NCBI GenBank assembly: GCA_016125165.1
Contig: WGMH01000003.1
Span: 620,001 to 684,000, forward strand
DNA from: Alphaproteobacteria bacterium
GTDB taxonomy: Bacteria > Pseudomonadota > Alphaproteobacteria > Micropepsales > Micropepsaceae
Direction of reading: 5' to 3'
DNA: 64,000 bases
Shown: one piece after another, positions 40,553 to 50,204 of the stretch
How positions within the stretch are numbered: position 1 is the stretch's first letter
How the letters are laid out: each line of letters starts with the position of its first letter
Made by a program: the position numbers and the translations under genes
The notes under the pieces: model-generated
The model's input: only the letters and a program-made list of their open reading frames with translations
The model's database searches: none
What the model was told of the DNA's origin: nothing

Positions 40553-40876
40553 CTACTGAACATATTCTTCGGTGCCAACAAAACCGATACGGGTAAAACC
40601 GCTATCGGATAGCCGACTCATGATCGACGCGACCTTGTCGTAAGGGACATCGTCGTCTGGTCTCATGCTGAGGGTCATATCCCTGTCGGCACGCTCGAGT
40701 GAATGAAGCTGCGCTTCGAGTGCGCGATACCCCTTTGCATGCTTGTCACCCACGTCAAAGCTGCCGTCCGCATGAATGAAGACGTCAACTCTCTGATTCG
40801 GCTTGTGTGCGGTGGGGACGCACGAAATCAGCAATGGAACCGTGACAAGCGCGGCCAGAAGCCCAGCCGCGCGCAT
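40553..40876 (-). CDS. Small lipoprotein with ExbD/TolR-like periplasmic domain
   Basis: Lipobox LISC; VDVFIHADGSFDVGDKHAKGYRALEAQLHSLERADRDMTLSMRPDDDVPYDKVASIMSRLSDSGFTRIGFVG resembles ExbD C-terminal domain. Confidence 0.65.
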   Translation of the reverse strand: MRAAGLLAALVTVPLLISCVPTAHKPNQRVDVFIHADGSFDVGDKHAKGYRALEAQLHSLERADRDMTLSMRPDDDVPYDKVASIMSRLSDSGFTRIGFVGTEEYVQ

Positions 40877-40880
40877 ATTG

Positions 40881-42083
40881 CTAAGCCCCCTGCTGGCCGA
40901 TGATCGCCACCGAGCACACATTCATGTTCGGCGCGCCGCCGAGATTGTGCGTGAGGCCGATCTTCGGGTCTTTCAGCTGGCGCGCGCCGGCGCGGCCCTG
41001 AAGCTGCAGATACATTTCATAAAGCATGCGCAGGCCGCTGGCGCCGATGGGATGGCCGAAGCATTTGAGACCGCCGTCGATCTGGCAGGGCACCTGGCCG
41101 TCCGCATCGTAGAAGCCGTTCATCACATCCTTCCAGCCTTCGCCTTCCTTGGAGATGTGCAGGTCTTCCATCGTGACGAGTTCGGTGACGGAGAAGCAGT
41201 CGTGCACTTCCATCATAGAAACCTGATTGCGCGGATCGGTGATACCGGCTTCGTCATAAGCGCGCTTGGAGGCGATGCGCGCGGTGTGGAAGTAGCTGCC
41301 ATCCCACGAGTTGTGCTGGCTCTCAAGGCCGTTCGACAGCGCCAGCTGTAGCGCCTTGACGGTGATGAGGTCCTTCTTGCCGAGCGCCTTGGCGATTTCC
41401 GGCGTCGTGACGATAGCGCAGGCCGCGCCATCCGACACGCCGCAGCAATCGAAAAGGCCGAGCGGTTCGGCGATCATCGGCGCGTTCAGGCACATCTCTT
41501 CGGTGATGGCTTTTTGCAGATGCGCCTTCGGGTTCTTCGTACCGTTGTCATGGCTCTTCACCGAGACATGGGCGATGGCGCGCTTGAGGTCTTCCTTCAA
41601 GACGCCATGCTTGTTGCGATAGGCGGATGCCAACTGCGCAAAATTGCCCGGCGCGGAACCGTTGGCGCTCCAGAGCGGATTGAGCGTGCCGTTCTCGCGT
41701 TGCGGCAGGCCACCATAGCCGGTATCTTTCAGCTTCTCGACACCGAGCGCCATGGCGATATCGCAGGCGCCCGCAGCAACGGCATAGACCGCACCACGGA
41801 AGGCTTCCGAACCGGAGGCGCAAAAGTTCTCGACGTGCGTGACCGGAATGTTCGGCAGGCGCAGCGCCACGGAGAGCGGCGTGCCGCCCTTGCCGACATG
41901 CTGATCTTCGATCGCGGTGGAGAACCACGCGGCCTGAATCTGGTTCATGTCGATGCCGGCATCCTGCATCGCTTCGAGGAAGGCTTCGACGATCAGCTCC
42001 TCGGCGCCGGATTCCCAGCGCTCGCCGAACTTCGAGCAACCCATGCCCAGAATCGCGACCTTGTCCTTGATGCCCGTTGCCAT
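40881..42083 (-). CDS. Acetyl-CoA acetyltransferase / SCP2-type thiolase
   Basis: NFCASGSEAFRGAVYAVAAGACDIAMALGVEKLKDTGYGG; GGLKCFGHPIGASGLRMLYE. Confidence 0.9.
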   Translation of the reverse strand: MATGIKDKVAILGMGCSKFGERWESGAEELIVEAFLEAMQDAGIDMNQIQAAWFSTAIEDQHVGKGGTPLSVALRLPNIPVTHVENFCASGSEAFRGAVYAVAAGACDIAMALGVEKLKDTGYGGLPQRENGTLNPLWSANGSAPGNFAQLASAYRNKHGVLKEDLKRAIAHVSVKSHDNGTKNPKAHLQKAITEEMCLNAPMIAEPLGLFDCCGVSDGAACAIVTTPEIAKALGKKDLITVKALQLALSNGLESQHNSWDGSYFHTARIASKRAYDEAGITDPRNQVSMMEVHDCFSVTELVTMEDLHISKEGEGWKDVMNGFYDADGQVPCQIDGGLKCFGHPIGASGLRMLYEMYLQLQGRAGARQLKDPKIGLTHNLGGAPNMNVCSVAIIGQQGA

Positions 42084-42166
42084 GCGCGTAACTCCCGAAA
42101 CCTTATGGATGCTGGATCACGATCATTCTGTGCCCGGCGGCGGCACCCTGTAAAGGCGGCGCGCGA

Positions 42167-43069
42167 CTAACCCGTACCTGTGGTCTCATACCCCGCCTGA
42201 AAACGTGCCCGCGCCGCATCCAGATCTTCACCCAGGCCCAGCTTTGACGCACCGGAACGCACGGCTTCCATAGGGTCAAGCAAGTCGCCGACATAGCCGA
42301 GCGCATAGGCGCCACGCTGGTAACCGATCAGCCGCAGCATGTCGTCCGGCAGGGTGCGCGCAATCTCCAGTGGCACGCTGAGATATTGATTCTCCTCCTG
42401 CCGCAGCCAGGAGAGGCAATAGGTGATGTTGATGCCGGCGCGCGGCGCGGCGGAACGATTTGCGCCGCCGCCATGATAGACGCTGCCATTGTAGAGCAGC
42501 ACCGAGCCTTTGCGCATTTCCGCCGGGATCGTATCAGCCTCGGTGAACTGCATGCGATCTTCGAAATGATTGCTGCCGGGAATGACACGGGTGGCGCCGT
42601 TTTCTTCGGTGAAATCGGTCATCGCCCAGATCGTGTTGCACTGGACATCGAAGCCTTTCGGAAAGGGGAAGAAGTCGAACGCCCACTGATCGCGGTGGAT
42701 CGGCTGGGCCGGTTCACCGGGCCCGATGGCAATCACCTGCGTGAGGTGAAGCTGAAAACTTGTGGCGTGCCCCAGAAGCTGCGCTGCCGCACCCAGAACC
42801 AGAGGGTTCATCACCAGCTGCCGGCATTTGGGCGAGCGCGCAACAAGCGCGCCGGTGCGCCGCGTGTGCCTGCCGGAAAAATCATCCGGTCCGAAGGGCG
42901 TCTGGTCCATCCATGGTTTCAGTTCCTCCGCGACGCTGTCCATCTCACCCGGCGTGAGCATGCTGTCGATGATGAGTGCGCCATCGCGATTCAGAATCTC
43001 CGTGATCTTCTCCGGTGCAGACGATGCCGGAAGATGCTCCAGGGATGTGCGATGCGCGGCGTTGCTCAT
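42167..43069 (-). CDS. Phytanoyl-CoA dioxygenase family protein
   Basis: IHRDQWAFDFFPFPKGFDVQCNTIWAMTDFTEENGATRVIPGSNHFED; start moved to MSNAAHRT. Confidence 0.88.
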   Translation of the reverse strand: MSNAAHRTSLEHLPASSAPEKITEILNRDGALIIDSMLTPGEMDSVAEELKPWMDQTPFGPDDFSGRHTRRTGALVARSPKCRQLVMNPLVLGAAAQLLGHATSFQLHLTQVIAIGPGEPAQPIHRDQWAFDFFPFPKGFDVQCNTIWAMTDFTEENGATRVIPGSNHFEDRMQFTEADTIPAEMRKGSVLLYNGSVYHGGGANRSAAPRAGINITYCLSWLRQEENQYLSVPLEIARTLPDDMLRLIGYQRGAYALGYVGDLLDPMEAVRSGASKLGLGEDLDAARARFQAGYETTGTG

Positions 43070-43280
43070 GTCGGTTTCCGCCCGATTGTTCCGTGCAAGT
43101 GTGGGCGGAACTATTCCGTGCTGTAAAGCCCAATCCGGAACTTCAATTTTCGTATGCAACCGCGCGGGAACCTGAGCGCATGCGCGCGCGTTTCATGTCG
43201 TGACGCGGGTCAAGGATGGCCCAGGGGCGCGTGCACGCGTTGCACATGGCCGCCCTTCTGAAAACCTGAGGAGTCGCATC

Positions 43281-43763
43281 ATGAAATTGAGGAATTATCT
43301 CGTCGCCTGCGCCGCTGCCGTTGCAATCGGTACCGTGGCCGGATTTGCGATGCCCGCCGAAGCTGCCGGCGTGAAGGTCGGCGTACTGACGTGTCATGTG
43401 GAGAGCGGCTGGGGCTTTGTGTTCGGCTCTTCCAAGGACATGCGTTGCACCTACAAGGGCAGCGGCCGTAACGAGCACTATATGGGAACCATCAACAAAT
43501 ACGGTGTTGATATCGGCTACACGGAAAGCTCCGTGATCATCTGGGGCGTTGTCGCGCCGACATCCGACCTGAAGCCCGGCGCGCTGGAAGGCGACTATGC
43601 CGGTGTGAGCGCGCAGGCCAGCGTCGGCGTGGGCGCCGGTGCGAATGCGCTGCTGGGTGGCTTCGACAAGTCGATCACGCTGCAGCCGCTGAGCATCGAA
43701 GGCGAAAAAGGCGTGAACCTTGCCGCCGGTATCGGCGCTGTGTCGCTGAAGCACGTTCCGTAA
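43281..43763 (+). CDS. DUF992 domain-containing exported protein
   Basis: Signal peptide; VKVGVLTCHVESGWGFVFGSSKDMRCTYKGSG..EHYMGTINKYGVDIGYTESSVIIWGVVAP. Confidence 0.88.
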   Translation: MKLRNYLVACAAAVAIGTVAGFAMPAEAAGVKVGVLTCHVESGWGFVFGSSKDMRCTYKGSGRNEHYMGTINKYGVDIGYTESSVIIWGVVAPTSDLKPGALEGDYAGVSAQASVGVGAGANALLGGFDKSITLQPLSIEGEKGVNLAAGIGAVSLKHVP

Positions 43764-43782
43764 GGCCGCCCGAGAACGCGTT

Positions 43783-43810
43783 GAAGCCCGCCGGACAAAC
43801 GGCGGGCTTC
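43783..43810. terminator. Strong hairpin between convergent genes
   Basis: GAAGCCCGCCG-gacaaa-CGGCGGGCTTC, 11-bp perfect stem between gene ends 43763 (+) and 43818 (-). Confidence 0.65.
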
Positions 43811-43817
43811 CTCGCGT

Positions 43818-45005
43818 TCATGCCGCCGATGCGTGCGCGGGGCGGCGCAGATCGGCGGCAAGCCCCTCGCCCATCAGGTCGATAAAGTTATCGCAGTAGA
43901 AGCGCTCCACCGCGCGGGCCGGCGTGTTCGCAAGACTCTCGTTGAAGCGCTTGAGTGGATTGCGCCCGCCTTCGACATGCGGGAAATCCGAGGAGAACAG
44001 CGCCACCTCTTCACCCGCATTGGCGATGATCCAGCCCACATCCTCATGCGGATAGGGCGTGGCGCGCACCTGACGGCGGACATATTCGGACGGCTTCAAC
44101 GACAGCTTCTTTAGCCGGTCCTCATTCTTGATGAAGGCCTGCGCCGCCGAATCCATGTTGCGCATCCAACCGGGCACCCACGATGCACCCAATTCGATGG
44201 CGCCGAATTTCAGTTTGGGATGGCGATCCAGCACGCCATCGAAAATCAGCGCGACCATCGTCGTCATCACCGAATGGGGGATCGGCATGTAGCTGACGGA
44301 GGTGAAATTCTCCTCGCCGCCGTGGAAATCCTTCACCTTGGGCAAGCCATTGTTGAAATAGGCCGGATTGATTTTCTCTTCGCCACCGACGTGAAAGACG
44401 ATGGGCAACCCGGCCTCTTGCGCCATGGCCCACAAGGGTTCGAACGCAATGTGGCTGGGCGAATGCCCCTTCGGGCAAACGGACGGAATCATCAGCGCCT
44501 TTGCGCCGCGCGCAATGGCTTTGCGCGCAGTCTGGATGGCGCCCTCAAAATCGGCGAGCGGGACATAGGCCGTTGCCAGAAAGCGGCGGTCCACCGAACA
44601 GAAATCCACCATCATGCGATTGTGGGCTTCGGCCATCGTATAGGCGAGATCGGGGCGGGTGTCGTCGAGCCCGAAATTGCCGAGGCACCAGGTGGTGAAA
44701 ATCAGCTGGCTGGAAAAGCCGAGCGCATCGAGCGCGGCAGGACGATCCTGTTTGCGGAATGCCCCGAGCGCGGCATAGTCCTTCCGCAGCAGAATGTTGT
44801 CGATGGCGCCTTCGCGAAACGCCGGATCGTCCTGCACGGCATTGGATTTTTTCACCAAATCACCATCGCGCGGCCATGCCTTCACCTTCGGCAATTCGTC
44901 ATAGGCCGCGCGGGTTCTGGCATCGAGAAAATCATCCAGACAATCCGTCAATTCCATCAGGTGGGAATCGGCGTCGTGGACGATGCGGTTCTCGACATAG
45001 GGCAT
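43818..45005 (-). CDS. Amidohydrolase family protein
   Basis: RIVHDADSHLMELTD; GLPIVFHVGGEEK; FSSDFPHVEGGRNPLKRF. Confidence 0.88.
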   Translation of the reverse strand: MPYVENRIVHDADSHLMELTDCLDDFLDARTRAAYDELPKVKAWPRDGDLVKKSNAVQDDPAFREGAIDNILLRKDYAALGAFRKQDRPAALDALGFSSQLIFTTWCLGNFGLDDTRPDLAYTMAEAHNRMMVDFCSVDRRFLATAYVPLADFEGAIQTARKAIARGAKALMIPSVCPKGHSPSHIAFEPLWAMAQEAGLPIVFHVGGEEKINPAYFNNGLPKVKDFHGGEENFTSVSYMPIPHSVMTTMVALIFDGVLDRHPKLKFGAIELGASWVPGWMRNMDSAAQAFIKNEDRLKKLSLKPSEYVRRQVRATPYPHEDVGWIIANAGEEVALFSSDFPHVEGGRNPLKRFNESLANTPARAVERFYCDNFIDLMGEGLAADLRRPAHASAA

Positions 45006-45043
45006 GGCGGCCTCCCCGGCATTTTGTCCGAGTGTATGCCCGA

Positions 45044-46192
45044 TCAGCCAAAGCGCGAAAGGCGGAATGCCGACAGGTCAAAAGGCGGCGGCGCATCCAT
45101 GGCCCAGGCAGCGGCGGCCTCGCCGATGGCGGGCGAATGTTTGAAACCATGACCGGAGCAGGCCGAAATCACCAATATGCGTTCCATGCCGGGCGGCGTA
45201 TCAATGATGAAATGCGAATCCGGCGTGACGCTGTAAAGGCAGGTGGCGGTATCAACGCATGCGCCTAAGCCGTGAAATTGCGGGGCGACGAAATCGCGGT
45301 GCATGGCGGCCGTCTCGGCCGATGTTGCTGCAACCGCAACGCTTTCGGGATCGCAGACGCTTTCATATTGCTCGGTGGCGATTTTCACGCCCGTGCCATC
45401 AATTGCGGGAAAACCATAAATCGGTTGCGTGCGGCCCACAGGATCCCAGATAAAAATGGGGAACCGCTCCGGGGAATACAGGGCCGCATCTTCCGGTGAG
45501 AACCAGAACAGTGTCTGCCGATACACCTTGAGCAGCTTCGCAAACCGCCTATCCAGTAGCCGCGGCAGCCAGGCACCGGCAGCGACAACCAGCCTGTGCG
45601 CGCGATAATTGCCGCGATCCGTCGTGACCTTGACGCCATCGGACGAGACAGCGACATCCACAACGCTTTCGCCCGGTCGAATCTCGGCGCCATGATTTTC
45701 GGCCAGCGATATCTGCGCAGCGATCGCCCCTTCGGGACGAACAAAGCCCGCCGACGGTTCAAAATACCCCATCTCCTGATCGTGAACCCTGAACTGGGGA
45801 AAGCGCGCGCGAATGGCGGCAGCGTCAAGCATCTCATGGGCGATTGCGTGCGCACGCGCGGCATTTACGGTCTTCCCGAAGAAATCCGCGACATGCGTGG
45901 TCGCTTTCGACGCCGCGCTGGAAATGATGAGGCCGCCGTTCTGCACGAAGAGTCCGGTGCCGGTCGCCGCTTCGATCTCCCGCCAGATTTCATGGCTGCG
46001 TTTGGCAAGCGGCACATACTGCTCGCCCTCGCCCACGGCCAGCCGGGTAATGCGCGTGGCGCCGTGGGATGAGCCGTGAATGTGCGGCGGCGAAAAGCGA
46101 TCAATCCCCAGGACATCGGCACCACGTCGCGCAAGCTGATAGCTTGCCGATGCGCCCATTGCGCCCAGTCCGAGAACGATTGCGTCATGCAT
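45044..46192 (-). CDS. FAD-dependent oxidase, N-methyl-L-tryptophan oxidase / monomeric sarcosine oxidase type
   Basis: AIVLGLGAMGASASYQLARRGADVLGIDRFSPPHIHGSSHGATRITRLAVGEGEQYVPL. Confidence 0.9.
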   Translation of the reverse strand: MHDAIVLGLGAMGASASYQLARRGADVLGIDRFSPPHIHGSSHGATRITRLAVGEGEQYVPLAKRSHEIWREIEAATGTGLFVQNGGLIISSAASKATTHVADFFGKTVNAARAHAIAHEMLDAAAIRARFPQFRVHDQEMGYFEPSAGFVRPEGAIAAQISLAENHGAEIRPGESVVDVAVSSDGVKVTTDRGNYRAHRLVVAAGAWLPRLLDRRFAKLLKVYRQTLFWFSPEDAALYSPERFPIFIWDPVGRTQPIYGFPAIDGTGVKIATEQYESVCDPESVAVAATSAETAAMHRDFVAPQFHGLGACVDTATCLYSVTPDSHFIIDTPPGMERILVISACSGHGFKHSPAIGEAAAAWAMDAPPPFDLSAFRLSRFG

Positions 46193-46588
46193 GGTTTCTT
46201 ACCGTTTGGCCCCGCCCGCGGTGCACAAATCCCGACGCAGCAGGCGCTCTATAACCGCACAGGCCTGAAACATTTGAAATAGCCTGTAAATCCCGCCCTT
46301 CTGGAGCGCCACCAGCCGGATACATTCTGCTTGTGGACGACTTGCGGCGTGTCATCTATTTTGTTTGCCAGCCAGCCGGGGTCCAGAGTCGGCGGCAATG
46401 ATCTATCGGGGATCGCGACATGCAGAAGGAATTGCCCGTTACGTCTGCGGTGGCTGAGGTCACAGCCCGTGCCGGTTTTGATCGCGTCTGCTGGGCGCGC
46501 CCAGCGTTGCTACGTATCGATTTGAGTAAGGCCGACGTTCAAAGCACCGGCGACGCCGACAACACAAACCAGAGCTGAGATCATCCGC

Positions 46589-47938
46589 CTACCCGCTGGC
46601 CCGATTGCGCACGCGATCAATGAAGTGTGCAAGCGCATCCTCCTCGCCCCGCGCCACATACTCGGTGAGACAATCGTGGCGGTCGCAATCCATCGCCACA
46701 AGCCGCACGCCGGGTAAGCCCTCGAGATTGCGCGCGTGCCAGCTGTCGTTGGCATTCCCCGCGCCATAGTGGATTTCGATCATGGGACAGACATTTCGCG
46801 CTTCCACTTCGGGCCGCAGACTTTTCATCCATTGTGGAAACAGGGCATGCCCGCGCTGCGACAGACAGGCAAGAAATGGATAGAAGCCGCCATTCAGTTC
46901 CCCTTCCGCCGAGAAGTCCGTGCGCGGCGAAAAACACATGACGCCATCCGCTGCGAGGTCCAGTCCGTAACGGATCGCTGCATAAGCGGACGCTGAAATT
47001 CCCATGGTGATGAGCGTTCGGGTTCCCCAGGCGCGAACCGTGTCGCGCAGCGTGGCGAGCGTGGCCTCGTATCCACGGCCCAGGGAGGGACAGCCGGTAA
47101 GGCTGAACGCCTGATCGGGATCGTAGAGATAGATCACATTGACGTTCGACCGCGACAGGATCGCCTGAACAACATTTGCCGATACGCCGAGGCGCCCGCC
47201 AACCTGCGTGATGACAATGACAGTGGTGTCCGCGCCGGGCCGCTGAACCATCACGTGATCGCGCGCATGCGTGAACCACGCAGGAATGAGCGACCTGCCT
47301 TGCGCCACTTCGCGATCCAGCAAATCGAGCGCCTTCAGTTCATATTGGGCGTGGCGGTCATAGTGCTGCGAACCCACCAGCCGCAGAAATCCCGCGCGTG
47401 CCGTGTCGAGCCTGCCTTCGCAGCAGAGATATCGTGCGGCATCAAAGAGAACCTGCGGCGCAGTCTGCGGGTTCGCAATGGCGGCTTCGGCCTCATCGAT
47501 GGCGCTGTTCGTGCGCAGATACCATCGCCTGTAGTGGAGATAGGCAGCCTCAAGTTCCGCGCCGCGCACGCCCCGATCCCACGCTTCGTTGGCAATATGC
47601 ATCGCCCGCGCGTAGTCGGTTCTCATATCAGCCGCCTTACAGAGCCACGCACGCCAGGCCGCCGATTGCGGCTCACGTTCTGCCAGCGCCGCCCACAGCC
47701 TTTCGGCCTTGTCGAGATCACCTCTGGCCAGCGCGATATGGGCTGCCATCGCCATGCGGGCAGACTTGCCCCTTGTGGCGGCGGCAAGCGTGAAGCCGAT
47801 GAACCTCAGGCGGCGATATGACGCCTGACCCAAGACGGCTTTTGCGCCCTGCTTGAGTGCGTTGCGGCCCGAACCTAGGAACCGCGACATCGCTCGCCGC
47901 ACACCCGACCGTTTGGGTGCGGCGGCCGCTGCTGTCAT
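46589..47938 (-). CDS. Hypothetical protein: helical-repeat N-terminus plus alpha/beta-hydrolase-like C-terminus
   Basis: 449 aa; LARGDLDKAERLWAALAEREPQSAAWRAWLCKAADM; TLITMGISASAYAAIRYGLDLAADGVMCFSP. Confidence 0.7.
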   Translation of the reverse strand: MTAAAAAPKRSGVRRAMSRFLGSGRNALKQGAKAVLGQASYRRLRFIGFTLAAATRGKSARMAMAAHIALARGDLDKAERLWAALAEREPQSAAWRAWLCKAADMRTDYARAMHIANEAWDRGVRGAELEAAYLHYRRWYLRTNSAIDEAEAAIANPQTAPQVLFDAARYLCCEGRLDTARAGFLRLVGSQHYDRHAQYELKALDLLDREVAQGRSLIPAWFTHARDHVMVQRPGADTTVIVITQVGGRLGVSANVVQAILSRSNVNVIYLYDPDQAFSLTGCPSLGRGYEATLATLRDTVRAWGTRTLITMGISASAYAAIRYGLDLAADGVMCFSPRTDFSAEGELNGGFYPFLACLSQRGHALFPQWMKSLRPEVEARNVCPMIEIHYGAGNANDSWHARNLEGLPGVRLVAMDCDRHDCLTEYVARGEEDALAHFIDRVRNRASG

Positions 47939-48384
47939 CTCGCGTCATCCAGCGGCGGCAGCTTCAGGCCCGGCCGCTCGTTGTCCCAAATCATCGAAAT
48001 GATTTTCCACCGACCGTCTTCGCCCTTGTAAAGCTGGATGGAATTGATGCCGCGCCGTTCGGGGTTCGGATCGTTGGGCGTTTTGCGCGCCTCGTAGTGG
48101 CTCCAGGCATGGGCCATGTTGCCGAACACCTGAATGCGGCGGCCGGTTTCCACTTCGAAGAAGTCGTTGTCCATGAAGAACGGCGTGGTGTCGGCACGAT
48201 AGGCATCCAGCCCCATGATCCTGATCCACGGCTTGCCGTCTTCACCCATGCCCGTACGCATCTGGCGGGCTTCGGGATGAAACACCTCGCGCTGGCGTGA
48301 CCAGTCGCGCGGGCCTCTGGGGCCAGAGATCATGTCATACATGGCATCGAGCGCCGCGCCGATGGCGGCCTCGTCGCTGCTCAT
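47935..48384 (-). CDS. NTF2/SnoaL-like protein
   Basis: DAMYDMISGPRGPRDWSRQREVFHPEARQM; GEDGRWKIISMIWDNERPG. Confidence 0.7.
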   Translation of the reverse strand: MSSDEAAIGAALDAMYDMISGPRGPRDWSRQREVFHPEARQMRTGMGEDGKPWIRIMGLDAYRADTTPFFMDNDFFEVETGRRIQVFGNMAHAWSHYEARKTPNDPNPERRGINSIQLYKGEDGRWKIISMIWDNERPGLKLPPLDDAR

Positions 48385-48671
48385 TCCACGTAGTCCTTCG
48401 GTGGCAACTGGGTGACGTGCAATTGGCGCACGCGCACTTCGTCAACGTCCAGCTTGCGAATTCTGGCGCGGCCAATGACGAGCCGCCCGATGACCAGCGC
48501 GCCAATGGCGATGGCGCCGACGGCAAGGGCGCCAAGGGCGATGGCAATCGCCGCCTCCGGCGCGCGGATTCGTGGCGGGGTGATCGCCGGAAGGCGATCT
48601 CGCGCGGAGCGCAACAGATGATCGCCCTCGCGCCGCCAATCATTGAACCGGGTATCGAAATGACCGCGCAT
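48381..48671 (-). CDS. Small protein with pentapeptide-like hydrophobic repeat
   Basis: 96 aa; LAVGA IAIGA LVIGR LVIGR ARIRK LDVDE VRVRQ LHVTQ periodicity of 5; overlaps neighbours on both sides. Confidence 0.7.
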   Translation of the reverse strand: MRGHFDTRFNDWRREGDHLLRSARDRLPAITPPRIRAPEAAIAIALGALAVGAIAIGALVIGRLVIGRARIRKLDVDEVRVRQLHVTQLPPKDYVE

Positions 48672-50128
48672 CAGACCGGCACCGCCTTCCAGAAGTAACG
48701 GCGAAAGCCGCGCTTCTCATCGAAATCCTTGATGCGAAACACCATCTTCACCTGTGTGCCCGTATCGATCTGGCCCTGCTCCACGTCTGTGATGTCAGCC
48801 ATGAGACGGCCGCCATCCGCAAAGGTGATCATGCCATAATGATTTGGCGGCGCCATGGAGAAGGTGAGGAAATCCGCCGACCATGACAGGATCGTGCCTT
48901 TGGTTTCGGCGAAACTGTGCGGATCCTGACTGTCGATGGCCTTGCAGTTCGGGTTCACGCAAACCCGTGTGCGCGGATATTGCGCCGTGCCGCACTGGCG
49001 GCACTTGCCGCCCACAAGCCCCATGAGCATATCGTTCTTGCGATAGAGCACGGTGAGCGCGGTACGCTTGTCGACTTCCGCACGCATGCCCTTTTCCAGA
49101 TCGATCAGGCCATTGAACCCGAGATATTTGATGTAGTTGGTCTCTTCCTTTCGGCGGGCGAGCGCAGCGGAAACACCACCGCGTTTTGCAAGCTTTGCGA
49201 TCTCGCCCGTTACCTCGAACAGCAGCGCGTCGCAGCCCTGACCGAATTGGGCGACAAGGATCTTCTCGCCGGGCTTTGCGCTTTCGAGCGCCTGCGCCAG
49301 CATGAGGAGCGAATGTGCCGCGCCGGAATCGCCAACAGTGGAAGCGAGATTGTCCCGCACCTTCGCCGGATCGATACCGCATTGCTTGGCCAGCGTCTGA
49401 TCGAGCTTGGCGAAGGGGCACGGAACGATGAAATGCGCGATGTCCGCGCCCTTCACGCCCGTTTTCTCAAGCAGCGCTTTCACGGCGGCGGGAACGATCT
49501 TCGAATAACCTTCGTCGCGGATCCAGCGCTCCTCCCAGCCATAATCGTATTCCTCGCCTTCGCCGCGGAAGTGATCGACGAAATCGAGGGTGACTGAATG
49601 GCTGCCGAGGAAATTCGCGATCACCTTGTCATTGCCGAAGGTGAGTGCGGCGGCGGCGTCGCCATAGGCAAGCTCCTGCGAGGAGGCGGCGCGCGCCTTG
49701 CGTTTTTCGCCGGCAATCACCAGCGCCGTCTGGCTGCGCCCGGCTTTCACCGCATCGAGCGCCGACACGACCGCGCCCGTGCCACAACGCATGGACGACG
49801 TGACATCGAAGCTGGAGATATTTTCCGAAAGGCTGAGGGCCTGCGCGGCGATGCCGGCATTCTGGCGATCCGAAAACGGCATGGTGGTGGACGCGAAATA
49901 CACCGCGTCCACGAAGGCGCGATCCTTCAGCGGATCTGCTGCGGGCAGACAATCGCGCGCGGCCTCCACCGCCATCGTCACCGCATCTTCATCCCAGTTC
50001 GCCATGGCGCGCTCGCCCTTGGCGCCGCCGCGAAGTCCGGGTGCAAACCACGCATTGGCTTCGGCCACGGCTTTTCGCTGAAGGCGGAGTCGCGGAATGT
50101 ATGCGCCATAGGCGGTGATGCCGGTCAT
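48671..50128 (-). CDS. HMG-CoA synthase/KAS III-like thiolase-fold protein fused to a Zn-ribbon OB-fold (DUF35-like) domain
   Basis: MTGITAYGAYIPRLRLQRKAVAEANAW; C-terminal GLVGGKCRQCGTAQYPRTRVCVNPNCKAID with Cys pairs; start moved from 50194. Confidence 0.85.
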   Translation of the reverse strand: MTGITAYGAYIPRLRLQRKAVAEANAWFAPGLRGGAKGERAMANWDEDAVTMAVEAARDCLPAADPLKDRAFVDAVYFASTTMPFSDRQNAGIAAQALSLSENISSFDVTSSMRCGTGAVVSALDAVKAGRSQTALVIAGEKRKARAASSQELAYGDAAAALTFGNDKVIANFLGSHSVTLDFVDHFRGEGEEYDYGWEERWIRDEGYSKIVPAAVKALLEKTGVKGADIAHFIVPCPFAKLDQTLAKQCGIDPAKVRDNLASTVGDSGAAHSLLMLAQALESAKPGEKILVAQFGQGCDALLFEVTGEIAKLAKRGGVSAALARRKEETNYIKYLGFNGLIDLEKGMRAEVDKRTALTVLYRKNDMLMGLVGGKCRQCGTAQYPRTRVCVNPNCKAIDSQDPHSFAETKGTILSWSADFLTFSMAPPNHYGMITFADGGRLMADITDVEQGQIDTGTQVKMVFRIKDFDEKRGFRRYFWKAVPV

Positions 50129-50204
50129 GGATGTTCTACCCTGATGGATGTTCTGGTTGGGCGGAAACAGACCAGCTTTGCGCGCGACGGACAAGCCGCG
50201 CCTG

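Noticed and set aside
46490-46505. GCTGGGCGCGCCCAGC 16-bp palindrome
   Set aside because: Short GC palindrome in a high-GC genome, no linked gene start; likely chance
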